Source of the DNA: an uncultured Halomonas sp.
GTDB lineage: Bacteria > Pseudomonadota > Gammaproteobacteria > Pseudomonadales > Halomonadaceae
Direction of reading: 5' to 3'
Length of the DNA: 64,000 bases
NCBI RefSeq assembly: GCF_947501415.1
Contig: NZ_CANMVL010000002.1
Span: 1-64,000 of the forward strand
Shown here: in pieces, positions 52,672 through 61,428 of the stretch
How the letters are laid out: each line of letters begins with the position of its first letter
Position numbering within the stretch: position 1 is the stretch's first letter
Program-made: the position numbers and the translations under genes
The notes under the pieces: model-generated
Told to the model about the DNA's origin: nothing
The model's database searches: none
What the model saw: only the letters and a program-made list of their open reading frames with translations

Positions 52672-55053
52672 TTATGTATAGGCGTACTGGTAATAGCCGT
52701 AGGAGTAGCTGGTGGCGGCCTTACGCTCCATGGCATTAAGCACCGCTCCTTTTACTGTGACGCCCCCATTTTCCAGCCGCCGCCGGGCCAGTTGGACCTC
52801 GCGTACCGGGTTGACCTGATAGCGGGCCACCATCAGCGTGGTGCCGCACTGCGCCCCGATCAGAGCGGCATCGGTCACCGCCAGCGTCGGTGGCGTATCA
52901 ATGATCACCAGATCGTAGCGGTCGCTGACTTTCATCAGGAAGAGGGTGAACTCTTCATTCATCAGCAGCTCCGAGGGGTTGGGCGGAGCGATACCCCGCG
53001 CCACATAGTCGAGGCCTGGGATACCGCTGGGACGAATCACACCGATCAGGTCGCGGCGGCCGCTAAGCAGCTCGGACAAGCCTCCATCGCTCTTGCCCCC
53101 CAGGGCGGTATGCAAGTGCCCCTTGCGCATGTCGGCATCGACCACCAGCACTCGCTGGCCGGCCTGGGCGCAGACGGCTCCCAGGTTGAGTGCCACGAAA
53201 CTCTTGCCGATGCCCGGACTGGGCCCGGTGATCATCAGTCGGTTATCGGAGGCATCGAGCATGGCAAAGTGAAGACTGGTACGCAGCCCGCGTAGCGCTT
53301 CCATTGAGGTATCCGTTGGTGCCCGTTCGGCGAGAACGCCATGGACCAACTCGCGGGAACTTCGACCGCTACGCTGCTTGAAACGCTTGATAAGCTTCGT
53401 CTGTTCATCGGAGAGCGGTATGGTCGCGTAGACCGCAAGACCGACCTCCTCGAGCTCGTCGGGGGCTTCGATGCCCGTGTTGAGCAAACCACGTACCAGG
53501 ACCACGCCTGACATAAACAGGCCGCCGAGCACGGTGGCCAGTGCCACGATAAGCGGCTTGCGTGGCTGGATCGGCTGTTCCGCCACCACGGCATCGTCGA
53601 TGATGCGCACATTGCCCACCGTGCCGGCACGTGCCACCTGCAGCTCCTGCATCTTGTTGAGCATGCTGACATAGATGGCTTGATTGACCTCCACATCACG
53701 CGTACGTCGCACTACCTCTTGCTGGGCTTCGGGCAGCTGATCCACTCGCTCGTCAAGCTCGGCTCGTCGTGCTTGCAGTTGACGCTTCTGGCGCAGCAAT
53801 GCCTGATAGGTGGGATGCGAGGATGTATATCGCTGCGCCATCTCGGCTTCCTGGAACTCCAGTTCGCTGAGGCGACTGTCCAGCTCAACAAACTGCTGGA
53901 TGACGGCCTGGGCCTCCGAGTTCAGGTCGACACTGTCCTGTTCGACACGATAGCGGTTCAGGCTCTCCTCTGCGGCAGCCAGGTTGTCGCGCAGTTTTGG
54001 GGCCTGCTCATTGAGAAAGGCAAGACTCTGCTCGGCCTCCGCCGACTGACGCTCAACGTTCTGGGTCAGAAAGGTTTCGGCCACGGCATCCAGCGAACGG
54101 CGAATCGCCTCAGGGTTCGGGCCAACCAGCGACAAACGCAATATGCCGGTGCTGGAACGGCCGGAACTCCCCCCCTTTTCGCTCACCGACAGGCGCGCCG
54201 CGAGATCGCGAATGGCCTGCAGGCGGGATCGCTTGATCAGGATAAACTCGGCCCCCTCGGGAGCCTGAAGCTCCGCTACACGCAGCCGGATGGCGCCATT
54301 GGCGAAATTTGCCAGTTCACCAACTCGTGCCGAACCGAGCTTCTGATAGCTCTCCCCATCAAGTGTGAGGCTATAGTCGCCCTCGTCTCCGGCCTTGAGT
54401 GTCAGCGGCTGGCCCAGCAGGCGCTGATCGGTCACCTCGAAGAGACCGATGCGTAGGTGTTCGCCACCCCAGACCGAGGAGCGCCCTCCCAGGACGTCAG
54501 GGACAGGGATCGAGCCCTTGAAGATGTCCGGGATGCCGATGCTGCCCTTGAGCATGGCAGGTAGCATCTCGCTCTCCCTCAGCGGCTCTGGTAGCGCCAG
54601 GGTGTCAGGCAGCCACCCGGTAAGCTCTAGCCGACCTGTCAGAATACCCGGCCGGGGAATCTCATGGCGTTGTATGAAGCCTCCCACCAGAGGCAACCGC
54701 TTGGGCTGGACCAGCGTGTCGAGGCCAATGCGATCCACCACCTGGCCAAGCACCATGCGCGATTTGAGAATCTGCACTTCAGCGGCCGTGCTGTTGCTAC
54801 TATCGCCTTGAAGAGAGCTATCCCCCATGATGTTCGCAAGATCGCCCAGCGGACTGACCGAGGAGCGCTGTTCCACCTGGACCAGGGCATCCCCCTGATA
54901 GATCGGTGTTGTCAGAAGCGCGAAGACAAGACTGCCCAGGGTACACAGCAGGGCGAACCCGAGAATGGCCCACTTATGGTCGATCAACAGGCCTGCCAAC
55001 CGTCTCAGGTCAGCTTCTTTGCTTTTCTGGCTAGGCGTTGGTTTGGCGCTCAT
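52672..55053 (-). CDS. Second Wzc-type tyrosine autokinase
   Basis: About 793 residues, same architecture as 34927: TM1 near 25-45, Wzz coiled coils, TM2 (PLIVALATVLGGLFMSGVVL), Walker A GPSPGIGKSF, A' VLVVDADMRKG, B LVIIDTPPT, Tyr cluster YSYGYYQYAYT. A segment of about 45 residues (WLPDTLALPEPLRESEMLPA ... IPDIFKGSIPVPDVLGG) is inserted after the first periplasmic strand and is absent from the other copy. No adjacent Wzb or Wza, so it probably shares them or pairs with the PglK-like system. Confidence 0.9.
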   Translation of the reverse strand: MSAKPTPSQKSKEADLRRLAGLLIDHKWAILGFALLCTLGSLVFALLTTPIYQGDALVQVEQRSSVSPLGDLANIMGDSSLQGDSSNSTAAEVQILKSRMVLGQVVDRIGLDTLVQPKRLPLVGGFIQRHEIPRPGILTGRLELTGWLPDTLALPEPLRESEMLPAMLKGSIGIPDIFKGSIPVPDVLGGRSSVWGGEHLRIGLFEVTDQRLLGQPLTLKAGDEGDYSLTLDGESYQKLGSARVGELANFANGAIRLRVAELQAPEGAEFILIKRSRLQAIRDLAARLSVSEKGGSSGRSSTGILRLSLVGPNPEAIRRSLDAVAETFLTQNVERQSAEAEQSLAFLNEQAPKLRDNLAAAEESLNRYRVEQDSVDLNSEAQAVIQQFVELDSRLSELEFQEAEMAQRYTSSHPTYQALLRQKRQLQARRAELDERVDQLPEAQQEVVRRTRDVEVNQAIYVSMLNKMQELQVARAGTVGNVRIIDDAVVAEQPIQPRKPLIVALATVLGGLFMSGVVLVRGLLNTGIEAPDELEEVGLAVYATIPLSDEQTKLIKRFKQRSGRSSRELVHGVLAERAPTDTSMEALRGLRTSLHFAMLDASDNRLMITGPSPGIGKSFVALNLGAVCAQAGQRVLVVDADMRKGHLHTALGGKSDGGLSELLSGRRDLIGVIRPSGIPGLDYVARGIAPPNPSELLMNEEFTLFLMKVSDRYDLVIIDTPPTLAVTDAALIGAQCGTTLMVARYQVNPVREVQLARRRLENGGVTVKGAVLNAMERKAATSYSYGYYQYAYT

Positions 55054-55132
55054 CTGTGTAACCCATGGCTGCATTGGCAGATCGTTGATCTCGGTGGCGC
55101 TGAAGGCACCTCAACGGCAGGTTCTGTGATCC

Positions 55133-55174
55133 GAGGTTCGAGGTTCGAGGTTCGAGGTTCGAGGTTCGAGGTTC
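55133..55174. repeat. Heptanucleotide tandem repeat (6 x GAGGTTC)
   Basis: Six perfect copies of GAGGTTC, followed by GAACCC, which can pair with the last unit (GGTTC/GAACC). Located in the leader of the minus-strand kinase gene. Perfect copies suggest slippage between strains. Confidence 0.9.
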
Positions 55175-55404
55175 GAACCCTTTGTAAGTGTTCAGCCCTA
55201 TTAAAAAAACACAATATTACATAAAGTAACAATTTCGAGGCGTGGCAGAACACTATTTTCCCTGTTCGCAACGATGGTTTTTCTAATGCTTGAATTTCGG
55301 TGAGGTGGAATTCACCACTCCACCTAAACTCAATTACCTGAATTCAAAAAATATGATCATCCACTCCAATCATCACTTGACCGAAAATTCTGAGTGCAGA
55401 ATCT

Positions 55405-55423
55405 GACCTGCCGAAGGCAGGTC
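55405..55423 (-). terminator. Hairpin after the 55440 gene
   Basis: GACCTGCC-GAA-GGCAGGTC, 8-bp perfect stem, 17 bp past the stop codon. No clear U-tract on the minus strand. Confidence 0.5.
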
Positions 55424-55439
55424 CAGTTATTCATACTAT

Positions 55440-56816
55440 TTAATTAATACTTAACCTAAAGGATTTATGGGAAAGCACTTCCACCTCAATCTTGCTCAGG
55501 AGGTGTGTATCGCCCGATAGCCGACAGGCCTTCTCGATAGAAGCATTGATTTCATTTAACGTGATTCTAGGGTACGCTCTATCATACTTATCGTAGGTCT
55601 TTCTCAAGTCGAGAAATTTATCCAGCCCTAGAAACTCTGACTTGAACACCGACTTAACAGGAAACCATTTATATAGAGCAAGCGCCGCCTTGTGGGAAAA
55701 CTCCTTCTTGCTTCTACAGCTGCTGGAGTCAACGAGCTTCACCTCTGGTATTTCATAACCATCAATGGTATCGAGGATTTTCTTGAAGGAGTCGCCCGAG
55801 CTGAAGTTTGCGATCTTACTGGCCGCGAGGTCCAGACCTTCGCCTCTTTCTTCCCGTTTCCAGGGCTTTTTCAGGTAGGCAACCAGTGCTCGTGGCGTCT
55901 CAAAGTTGATAGAGAACTGATTGGCGAGAGTGCCGTAGTCGTAATCAACCCAAGGTGGCCTCAGCCCCAGCACCTCCTTGCCCATCGCCTTTCCTTCAAT
56001 AGCGGTAGTACAACCATCATGTATCAGGACATCGCACCAGGCCAAGTGATCGACGAGACTGGATTCAAAGTCGACGACTATATTGGGGTGTTTTTCTGCA
56101 ACTTTTTCATAGGTATCCTTCAGTTCTTCAGGATGCGGACGAACTATTACGTCCAGCTCCTCTTCACCACCGAGCATATCTATAAGGTTGATAAATTCGT
56201 CAAAAATAATCCTTTCATTTTTTTTGAAGTTTTCCCACTCCCTCACATCATCTTCAGTATCCAGTTCTCCGCAGTTCCTCATGTTTTCGACATACTGTTC
56301 TCCTATTGCGCTGTTGATAGAGCCAAACCGTGTATTGACAAGCACCTTTCTCTTGCTTGCAACTTTACCATCACGGAATCCCCTAGCGTTATTCTGAAGA
56401 TAGAGCAAATCAAAGCGAGGATTACCTGAAACGACGATTTTCTTCTCGACACCACATCTTTGCAGCAGGGCTTTCTGGTCATCTCCCCATGCAAATACTA
56501 CCTCTAGCTTGCTGATCGCTTGGTCATTTACACGGGACTGCTTATACAAATTATCGGACTTTCTTATTAACCCCTCTTCATCAAGCGCTGCTACGACACA
56601 ATCATCTTGATACCATTTATTGACCAGCCGCACGGATCCCCTGCCATGGTCCTTGTACAAATAAAACCCAACCGGCGTCTTGAGCAACACGGGGTCCTTA
56701 TGATGCCCTATCACAACCTGATAACCACGCTCGACTGCCTTTACCCCCAAGAAAACCTTGGCATCAAACTCTCTTTTAAAGACTTCCACCGGCAGGCAAA
56801 CCAGCTTCTTCTTCAT
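55440..56816 (-). CDS. Surface carbohydrate biosynthesis protein (GT-B-like)
   Basis: About 458 residues. MKKKLVCLPVEVFKREFDAK opens it. VVSGNPRFDLL, DVIVRPHPEELKDTY and WCDVLIHDGCTTAIEGKAMG follow, the pattern of the 'surface carbohydrate biosynthesis protein' family related to CDP-glycerol/Kdo-type GT-B transferases. It may be the transferase for the charged sugar made by the cluster upstream. The start at 56816 follows GGAGAGTAGC; an ATG at 56879 is less likely. Moderately AT-rich. Confidence 0.72.
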   Translation of the reverse strand: MKKKLVCLPVEVFKREFDAKVFLGVKAVERGYQVVIGHHKDPVLLKTPVGFYLYKDHGRGSVRLVNKWYQDDCVVAALDEEGLIRKSDNLYKQSRVNDQAISKLEVVFAWGDDQKALLQRCGVEKKIVVSGNPRFDLLYLQNNARGFRDGKVASKRKVLVNTRFGSINSAIGEQYVENMRNCGELDTEDDVREWENFKKNERIIFDEFINLIDMLGGEEELDVIVRPHPEELKDTYEKVAEKHPNIVVDFESSLVDHLAWCDVLIHDGCTTAIEGKAMGKEVLGLRPPWVDYDYGTLANQFSINFETPRALVAYLKKPWKREERGEGLDLAASKIANFSSGDSFKKILDTIDGYEIPEVKLVDSSSCRSKKEFSHKAALALYKWFPVKSVFKSEFLGLDKFLDLRKTYDKYDRAYPRITLNEINASIEKACRLSGDTHLLSKIEVEVLSHKSFRLSIN

Positions 56817-56951
56817 GCTACTCTCCAAAATCCGTAACTTACGGGTATCGTGTGAATGATTGAGGCTACTGCGTTCCATGCCATTGGCTTCAGGTTAACG
56901 CTTGTGTGCAGAATTTAGTGGCGCTTATTTTCTGAGTTCAGGTGCTTGAGT

Positions 56952-57935
56952 TCAGGGTTCAGGTGTGGCGATATGCGACTGACGGCGAGGGGTGCCTGCC
57001 GACATCGGCAGGTCATTGGTATCCAGGCGTGGCAGTGTCAGGGGGTCGCAATCTGCCAGGTTGGCGACCTTCACCTCGGTGGTCAGGCCGACCGCACAGC
57101 CGCGAGAGCGAAGAATGCCGAGTAGCGATTCGTCATAGCCGCCATAGGGATAACACATGACCCAATCCTTCCTGGGAACTCCAAGGCGCTCCAGGAACGC
57201 CAGGCTATTGTCGATCTCCTGGATCTGGGCATCGCGTTCGAGGCTGTTGAGCCAGTAGTGCTGGCAGCCATGGCTGCCGATAAACATGCCGGCATCGAGC
57301 AGGTGGGTCAGCTCCCTCTCGCCCATGTAGAGCTCTGCGGCGAAGTCCTGTTCGTCACTGGAGACATACCGGCTGAACAGGCTGTCGACCAGTGACTTGC
57401 GAAATGCCTCGGGCAGCTCCCTCTGCAGGGCACGCTTGACGAAGGTGGTGGCGGGATCGTCGTAGCGGCTGTCATGAGCGATTCGAGCAAACATCGCTTC
57501 ATTCCGCTCCAGGCCGTGGTCTTCCCGCGCTTCATCCATGGCGCTGAAGACATACCTGACCAGGGTTTCGGGATCGGCAACGCTGGCCAGAACGAAGTGC
57601 AACTTGTTGACATCCAGCACCCGCCGATCGATGACCGAACAGGCCGGGGGGAAGAAGCTGCCTTGCCAGCCGCGAGCGTTGAGCAACGGCAGGACGTGGT
57701 CGATATGGTCCATGTAGCCATCGTCGAAGGTAAGCAGTAGCGGATTTTCCGGTAATGGCACCGCCTCGGGACCGACCGCGGCGATCAGCTGCTCCATGTC
57801 GATGACCGTGTAGTTCCTCTCGATATGGGCTAGCTGACCACGGAAATTATCCAGCTCCAGGGCCTTCAGCTCGGGGTAGCGAGAACCGGCAAGTGGCCTG
57901 ACGTAGTGATACATGACGATGGTAAGGTTCTGCAT
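56952..57935 (-). CDS. NodB-type polysaccharide deacetylase family protein
   Basis: About 327 residues, cytoplasmic. MQNLTIVMYHYVRP, then PLLLTFDDGYMDHIDHVLPL (catalytic Asp pair) and FIGSHGCQHYWLNSLERDAQ (His pair) form the metal site. WVMCYPYGGYDESLLGILRS is the third motif. No signal peptide, so it likely acts on a cytoplasmic sugar intermediate. Its start is 26 bp after the SDR gene stop. Confidence 0.83.
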   Translation of the reverse strand: MQNLTIVMYHYVRPLAGSRYPELKALELDNFRGQLAHIERNYTVIDMEQLIAAVGPEAVPLPENPLLLTFDDGYMDHIDHVLPLLNARGWQGSFFPPACSVIDRRVLDVNKLHFVLASVADPETLVRYVFSAMDEAREDHGLERNEAMFARIAHDSRYDDPATTFVKRALQRELPEAFRKSLVDSLFSRYVSSDEQDFAAELYMGERELTHLLDAGMFIGSHGCQHYWLNSLERDAQIQEIDNSLAFLERLGVPRKDWVMCYPYGGYDESLLGILRSRGCAVGLTTEVKVANLADCDPLTLPRLDTNDLPMSAGTPRRQSHIATPEP

Positions 57936-57961
57936 TGTCCTGCTCCTTGGAGATCGGTCGT

Positions 57962-58825
57962 TCACCAGGCACTCAACCCACCGTCGATGAACAGTTCCTG
58001 ACCAGTGACGTAACGAGAGGCATCCGACGCCAGATAGATCAACGGTCCTACCATGTCCTCATGGCGAGCCATGCGTCGAAGGGGGATCCTTTCAGAGTAC
58101 CGCTTGACGAACTCGTCATTCTGGCCGCTCTCGACACCCCCGGGCACCAGGGTATTGACCCGAATGCCATGTACGGCCCACTGGGTCGCCAGGTAGCGTG
58201 CCAAGCCGGCCACACCGGCCTTGGAGGCGGCATACACCGCTGGCGTATTAATCTGTAGGCCGAGGTACTCCGCCCCCTCGTAGATGCGCGCATCGGCGCC
58301 GAGATGGCCGTAGATAGAACCGGTGTGAATGATGCTGCCACCACGCCCCTGGCTGATCATCTGCCTCCCCACGGTGCGTGATACCAGAAAGAGACCATCC
58401 AGATTGACGCGCATGATGTGCTGCCATTCGGCAAGGCTGTACTCCTCGCTGGGAGCAAAGAATGCCTCCAGGTCATCAGACTTGCTGGCAGCATTGTTGT
58501 GCAGGATATCGATACCGCCATAGGAGCTGACGACTCTATCGACGACGTCGATGACCGCGGCCTCGTCGGCGACGTCACAGGTATGGCCCTCACAGCGGCG
58601 CCCGGTGGTGTCACTCAGCTCTTCTGCGTAGCGTGCAGCCGCTTCACCATTGAGGTCGCAGACCACAACGTTCGCCCCGAACTCGGCGAGCACTCGACAG
58701 AACTCCCGCCCGAGGATGCCCACGCCTCCGGTCACCAGTGCTACCCTGCCTGTTAGATCGAACAGCCCTCGATATTGTGGATTCCCTCGATATTGCGGCT
58801 CCCTTCGATCTTGTTGCAGCTTCAT
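57962..58825 (-). CDS. ptmA: SDR oxidoreductase, PtmA-like
   Basis: About 287 residues, classical SDR. LTGRVALVTGGVGILGREF (NAD/NADP site), HNNAASKSDD, IIHTGSIYGH (Ser) and YAASKAGVAGLARYLA (Y-x3-K). The extra GxYG loop and IYEGAEYLGLQINTPAVYAA are typical of flagellin-modification PtmA-type enzymes. The N-terminus has a duplicated PQYRG (EPQYRGNPQYRG) from a short DNA repeat. Start at 58825 follows GGAG. Confidence 0.78.
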   Translation of the reverse strand: MKLQQDRREPQYRGNPQYRGLFDLTGRVALVTGGVGILGREFCRVLAEFGANVVVCDLNGEAAARYAEELSDTTGRRCEGHTCDVADEAAVIDVVDRVVSSYGGIDILHNNAASKSDDLEAFFAPSEEYSLAEWQHIMRVNLDGLFLVSRTVGRQMISQGRGGSIIHTGSIYGHLGADARIYEGAEYLGLQINTPAVYAASKAGVAGLARYLATQWAVHGIRVNTLVPGGVESGQNDEFVKRYSERIPLRRMARHEDMVGPLIYLASDASRYVTGQELFIDGGLSAW

Positions 58826-58885
58826 AGTGTCTCCAGAATAGAGTCTCAAGGAATTGGCGCTGGTGTGTTCTGCCAACTGAGTGAC

Positions 58886-59803
58886 TCACAGCGCATCCAG
58901 ATAGCATTTGCGCCCTTCGCGCAGGGCCTGACTGCCTGCAATAAGGGTTCGGATTGTGTCTCGGGTATCGTCGGGGGCTATGCCGGGCGTTCCAGTCTCG
59001 ATCATGCGCGAGAACTCCCAGAGCGCCCGACGAAACATGCTGAAGTTATCGGAGATGGTGTGATGGGAGATTTTTTTCTTCCCCATCACGTCCACCTTGA
59101 AGACCACAGGGGAGTCACCCAGGGCATCGATGATGATCGGCGTATCGTCGGCGAGGCGTATCAGCACCGACTCATGACCAAGGTTTAGCGGTTCCACCGA
59201 GACCGGCCGCGATGGCAATAGCGAAAGGATGGCCTCCAACAGGTGGATGCCATATTTTTCCCAGCCATTGATGACGGTTCCCCGCACCAGCGAGAGCTTG
59301 CCATGATCGTTCAGGCGATAGCGCAACTCGTCCAGCTCCATCGCATAGCGCATGGCCGAGCAGGACATCAGTCGGCCCGATTCAAGATAGGGACTGAACG
59401 CTTGCAGTTCGTGCTGATTCAGGGTCAGAGGCTTGTCGATAAATACCGGCAGTCCCGCTTCGAGGAACGGCCTGGCCAGGTGGAGATGGCTCTCGGGGTC
59501 GTCACGGGCGATGATTACTGCATCGACCTCGCCAAGCATGGCATCGGGTGATGAAACACCATGCGGGATTGATGCGGTATGGCACAGCGCCATGGTAATG
59601 GCTTCGCTCTGTGTCCAGGCATGTGTCACACGAAGATTACCAACGCCGAAATCGGCGGGGTGGCGTCGACTCAGATAATCATGAATGCCCGCCCAGCCTG
59701 CTTCCACCAGGCCACTGCCAGCGTAGCCATTGATGATTGACGAGAAGGAGAACGGGTGGCCGTTCCCTTCGCTGAGGCCGATGATACCAGTGCGTATCGT
59801 CAT
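58886..59803 (-). CDS. Gfo/Idh/MocA-type oxidoreductase
   Basis: 305 residues. TGIIGLSEGNGHPFSFSSII replaces the classic GxGxxG, so the cofactor site is divergent. DAVIIARDDPESHLHLARPF and PVFIDKPLTLNQHE (the EKP-like motif, here DKP) are clear. The sugar substrate is unknown; it belongs to the nonulosonic-type operon. ATGA overlap with the upstream SDR gene. Confidence 0.75.
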   Translation of the reverse strand: MTIRTGIIGLSEGNGHPFSFSSIINGYAGSGLVEAGWAGIHDYLSRRHPADFGVGNLRVTHAWTQSEAITMALCHTASIPHGVSSPDAMLGEVDAVIIARDDPESHLHLARPFLEAGLPVFIDKPLTLNQHELQAFSPYLESGRLMSCSAMRYAMELDELRYRLNDHGKLSLVRGTVINGWEKYGIHLLEAILSLLPSRPVSVEPLNLGHESVLIRLADDTPIIIDALGDSPVVFKVDVMGKKKISHHTISDNFSMFRRALWEFSRMIETGTPGIAPDDTRDTIRTLIAGSQALREGRKCYLDAL

Positions 59804-60600
59804 CTGGCCTTCTCTTCATGTTGAAGCGTCTCTTGTCGGGACGTCTCTTGTTGAAGCTCAGCCTGATCCCCGTTGATCCTATACTTCTCTGGTGCCCTAC
59901 CCTGCAGCCAATCGATTCCTTCGTGATCCGGAAGTAATGGGATTTCATGTCCCAGCCAGAAGAAACGCCCCGTGGGGCCATCCTTGCCCAGTCGCAGCAG
60001 GTAGTCGATCGTGGGATGGCAAACAGAGGGGTCCAGATCTGCGGCAGGTGCCATCCCACTGCGCACCGGGCCCGGACTCATCAAATTGATCTTGATGTTG
60101 CGACTTGCATACTCATTTGCCGCTGTTATCGTCAGGGCATTCAGGGCGGCCTTGGAGGCACTATAAGCCCCATAACCGGCGAAGCAATTGAAGGGCGCCC
60201 CGGAGGTAATATTGATGATGCGCCCGAAGTCATGCTCATGCATTAACGGTAGAAAGTGTCGCATGATGCCTAGGGGCGCCAGGGCGTTGACCTGCAGCGA
60301 CTCCGATAGCGCTTCATCTGTGAGCTCGGTGAGCGAGGCGGGTAAGTTAACACCGGCATTGTTGATGATGTAGGGGATATAGCCGTAACGCGTGGATATG
60401 GCGTCAAGCACTCCCTGCAAGCCTGAACTTGACTCCATATCAGCGACAATGGGTGTCACTGCAGGGAGTTGTTCTACCAGCTTCGATAGCTTGCGTTGGC
60501 TTCTGGCCAGGGCCAACACTTCAAACTCCTCGCAAAGATGATGGCAGAGTGAGGCACCTACTCCGCCCGTTGCCCCGGTGATCAGTACGATATCTTTCAT
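59800..60600 (-). CDS. SDR oxidoreductase
   Basis: 266 residues. DIVLITGATGGVGASLCHHL, NNAGVNLPASL, INITSGAPFNCFAGYGAYSASKAALNAL with the Y-x3-K pair. The C-terminus has an unusual QQETSRQETLQHEEK repeat. Overlaps both neighbours by 4 bp (ATGA), so it is strictly co-translated. Role in the amino-sugar pathway inferred from position. Confidence 0.78.
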   Translation of the reverse strand: MKDIVLITGATGGVGASLCHHLCEEFEVLALARSQRKLSKLVEQLPAVTPIVADMESSSGLQGVLDAISTRYGYIPYIINNAGVNLPASLTELTDEALSESLQVNALAPLGIMRHFLPLMHEHDFGRIINITSGAPFNCFAGYGAYSASKAALNALTITAANEYASRNIKINLMSPGPVRSGMAPAADLDPSVCHPTIDYLLRLGKDGPTGRFFWLGHEIPLLPDHEGIDWLQGRAPEKYRINGDQAELQQETSRQETLQHEEKAR

Positions 60601-61298
60601 TGCATGTTCTCCCTCATCAACGAAGCAATGGCGAAGTCCATCTGATTATCGATATCGATGGAGCGTTCAGCAGGCATGATGACGGCGCCACGCCGCCCAT
60701 AGAGCAAACTCTGCCCTTCCTCTTCGAAAAGACGACCGGGGTAGAAGACGTAAACGGCACCGTTGAGCTGGTAGGCCGAGGGCAGTTCCTGACGGGGACG
60801 CCAGGGGTTCGCCCCCTCGATAAAGGGGCTAGGCGACGTGCCATCGAGCCGCCAGGCACGATGTGGATTAAGATCGGCCTGCTTGAAGGTCGCTACCGAG
60901 TCGAGGTGATCTTCCACCATCCGTACCAGGCACTGGTGAATGTCTTCGTTGGCACGCAGCGGACAGGTGGGCTCGAGCAGGATCATGATATCGGCGGGCT
61001 CACCTTCCCGGCGAAGGGTAGCGTAGAGGTCTCGCAGGGCATCGATGACCAGTGCATCATCCGTCGCCAGGTGATCTGGTCGACGGTAGACCTCAGCACC
61101 AAAACACTCCGCGACTTCGGCGATCGCATCATCGTCGGTCGATACGATGATGCGATCGATCTCCTCTACCGCTCGGGCCGCCTCGATGGACCAGCCGATC
61201 AGGGGCTTGCCTGCCAAGGAGCGAATATTCTTGCCGGGTACGGACTTGCTGCCCCCACGGGCGGGCACAACCGCAATCACTCTGTTACCGGTTATCAT
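60597..61298 (-). CDS. legF: CMP-nonulosonate synthetase, NeuA/LegF/PtmB type
   Basis: About 233 residues. VIAVVPARGGSKSVPGKNIR binds CTP. IIVSTDDDAIAEVAECFGAE, ILLEPTCPLRANEDI and RSIDIDNQMDFAIAS are hallmark motifs. It activates a nonulosonic acid as the CMP form. The start at 61298 follows AAGGGA, and a long upstream frame extension to 61526 is not native. Confidence 0.85.
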   Translation of the reverse strand: MITGNRVIAVVPARGGSKSVPGKNIRSLAGKPLIGWSIEAARAVEEIDRIIVSTDDDAIAEVAECFGAEVYRRPDHLATDDALVIDALRDLYATLRREGEPADIMILLEPTCPLRANEDIHQCLVRMVEDHLDSVATFKQADLNPHRAWRLDGTSPSPFIEGANPWRPRQELPSAYQLNGAVYVFYPGRLFEEEGQSLLYGRRGAVIMPAERSIDIDNQMDFAIASLMRENMQ

Positions 61299-61428
61299 GG
61301 CGGGTCCCTTACTATTCAGGGGTGGAGCAGATGTGGGGCAGATGCGGAAAGTTGCCACTATTCCGCGATGTCGCATAGTCACACACTTCAGAGCGAGAGT
61401 TTCAGCACAAATGATCAGCTCAAGTGTT

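Larger units (their letters stand above)
55054..55439. promoter_or_regulatory. Upstream region of the second wzc
   Basis: 386 bp, partly AT-rich. Contains six tandem GAGGTTC units (55133-55174) about 80 bp before the kinase gene, a GAATTC-bounded palindromic patch near 55300, and the hairpin of the next gene. No coding sequence found. Confidence 0.6.

Noticed and set aside
55133-55174. CRISPR array
   Set aside because: Seven-base units without spacers; a simple tandem repeat.
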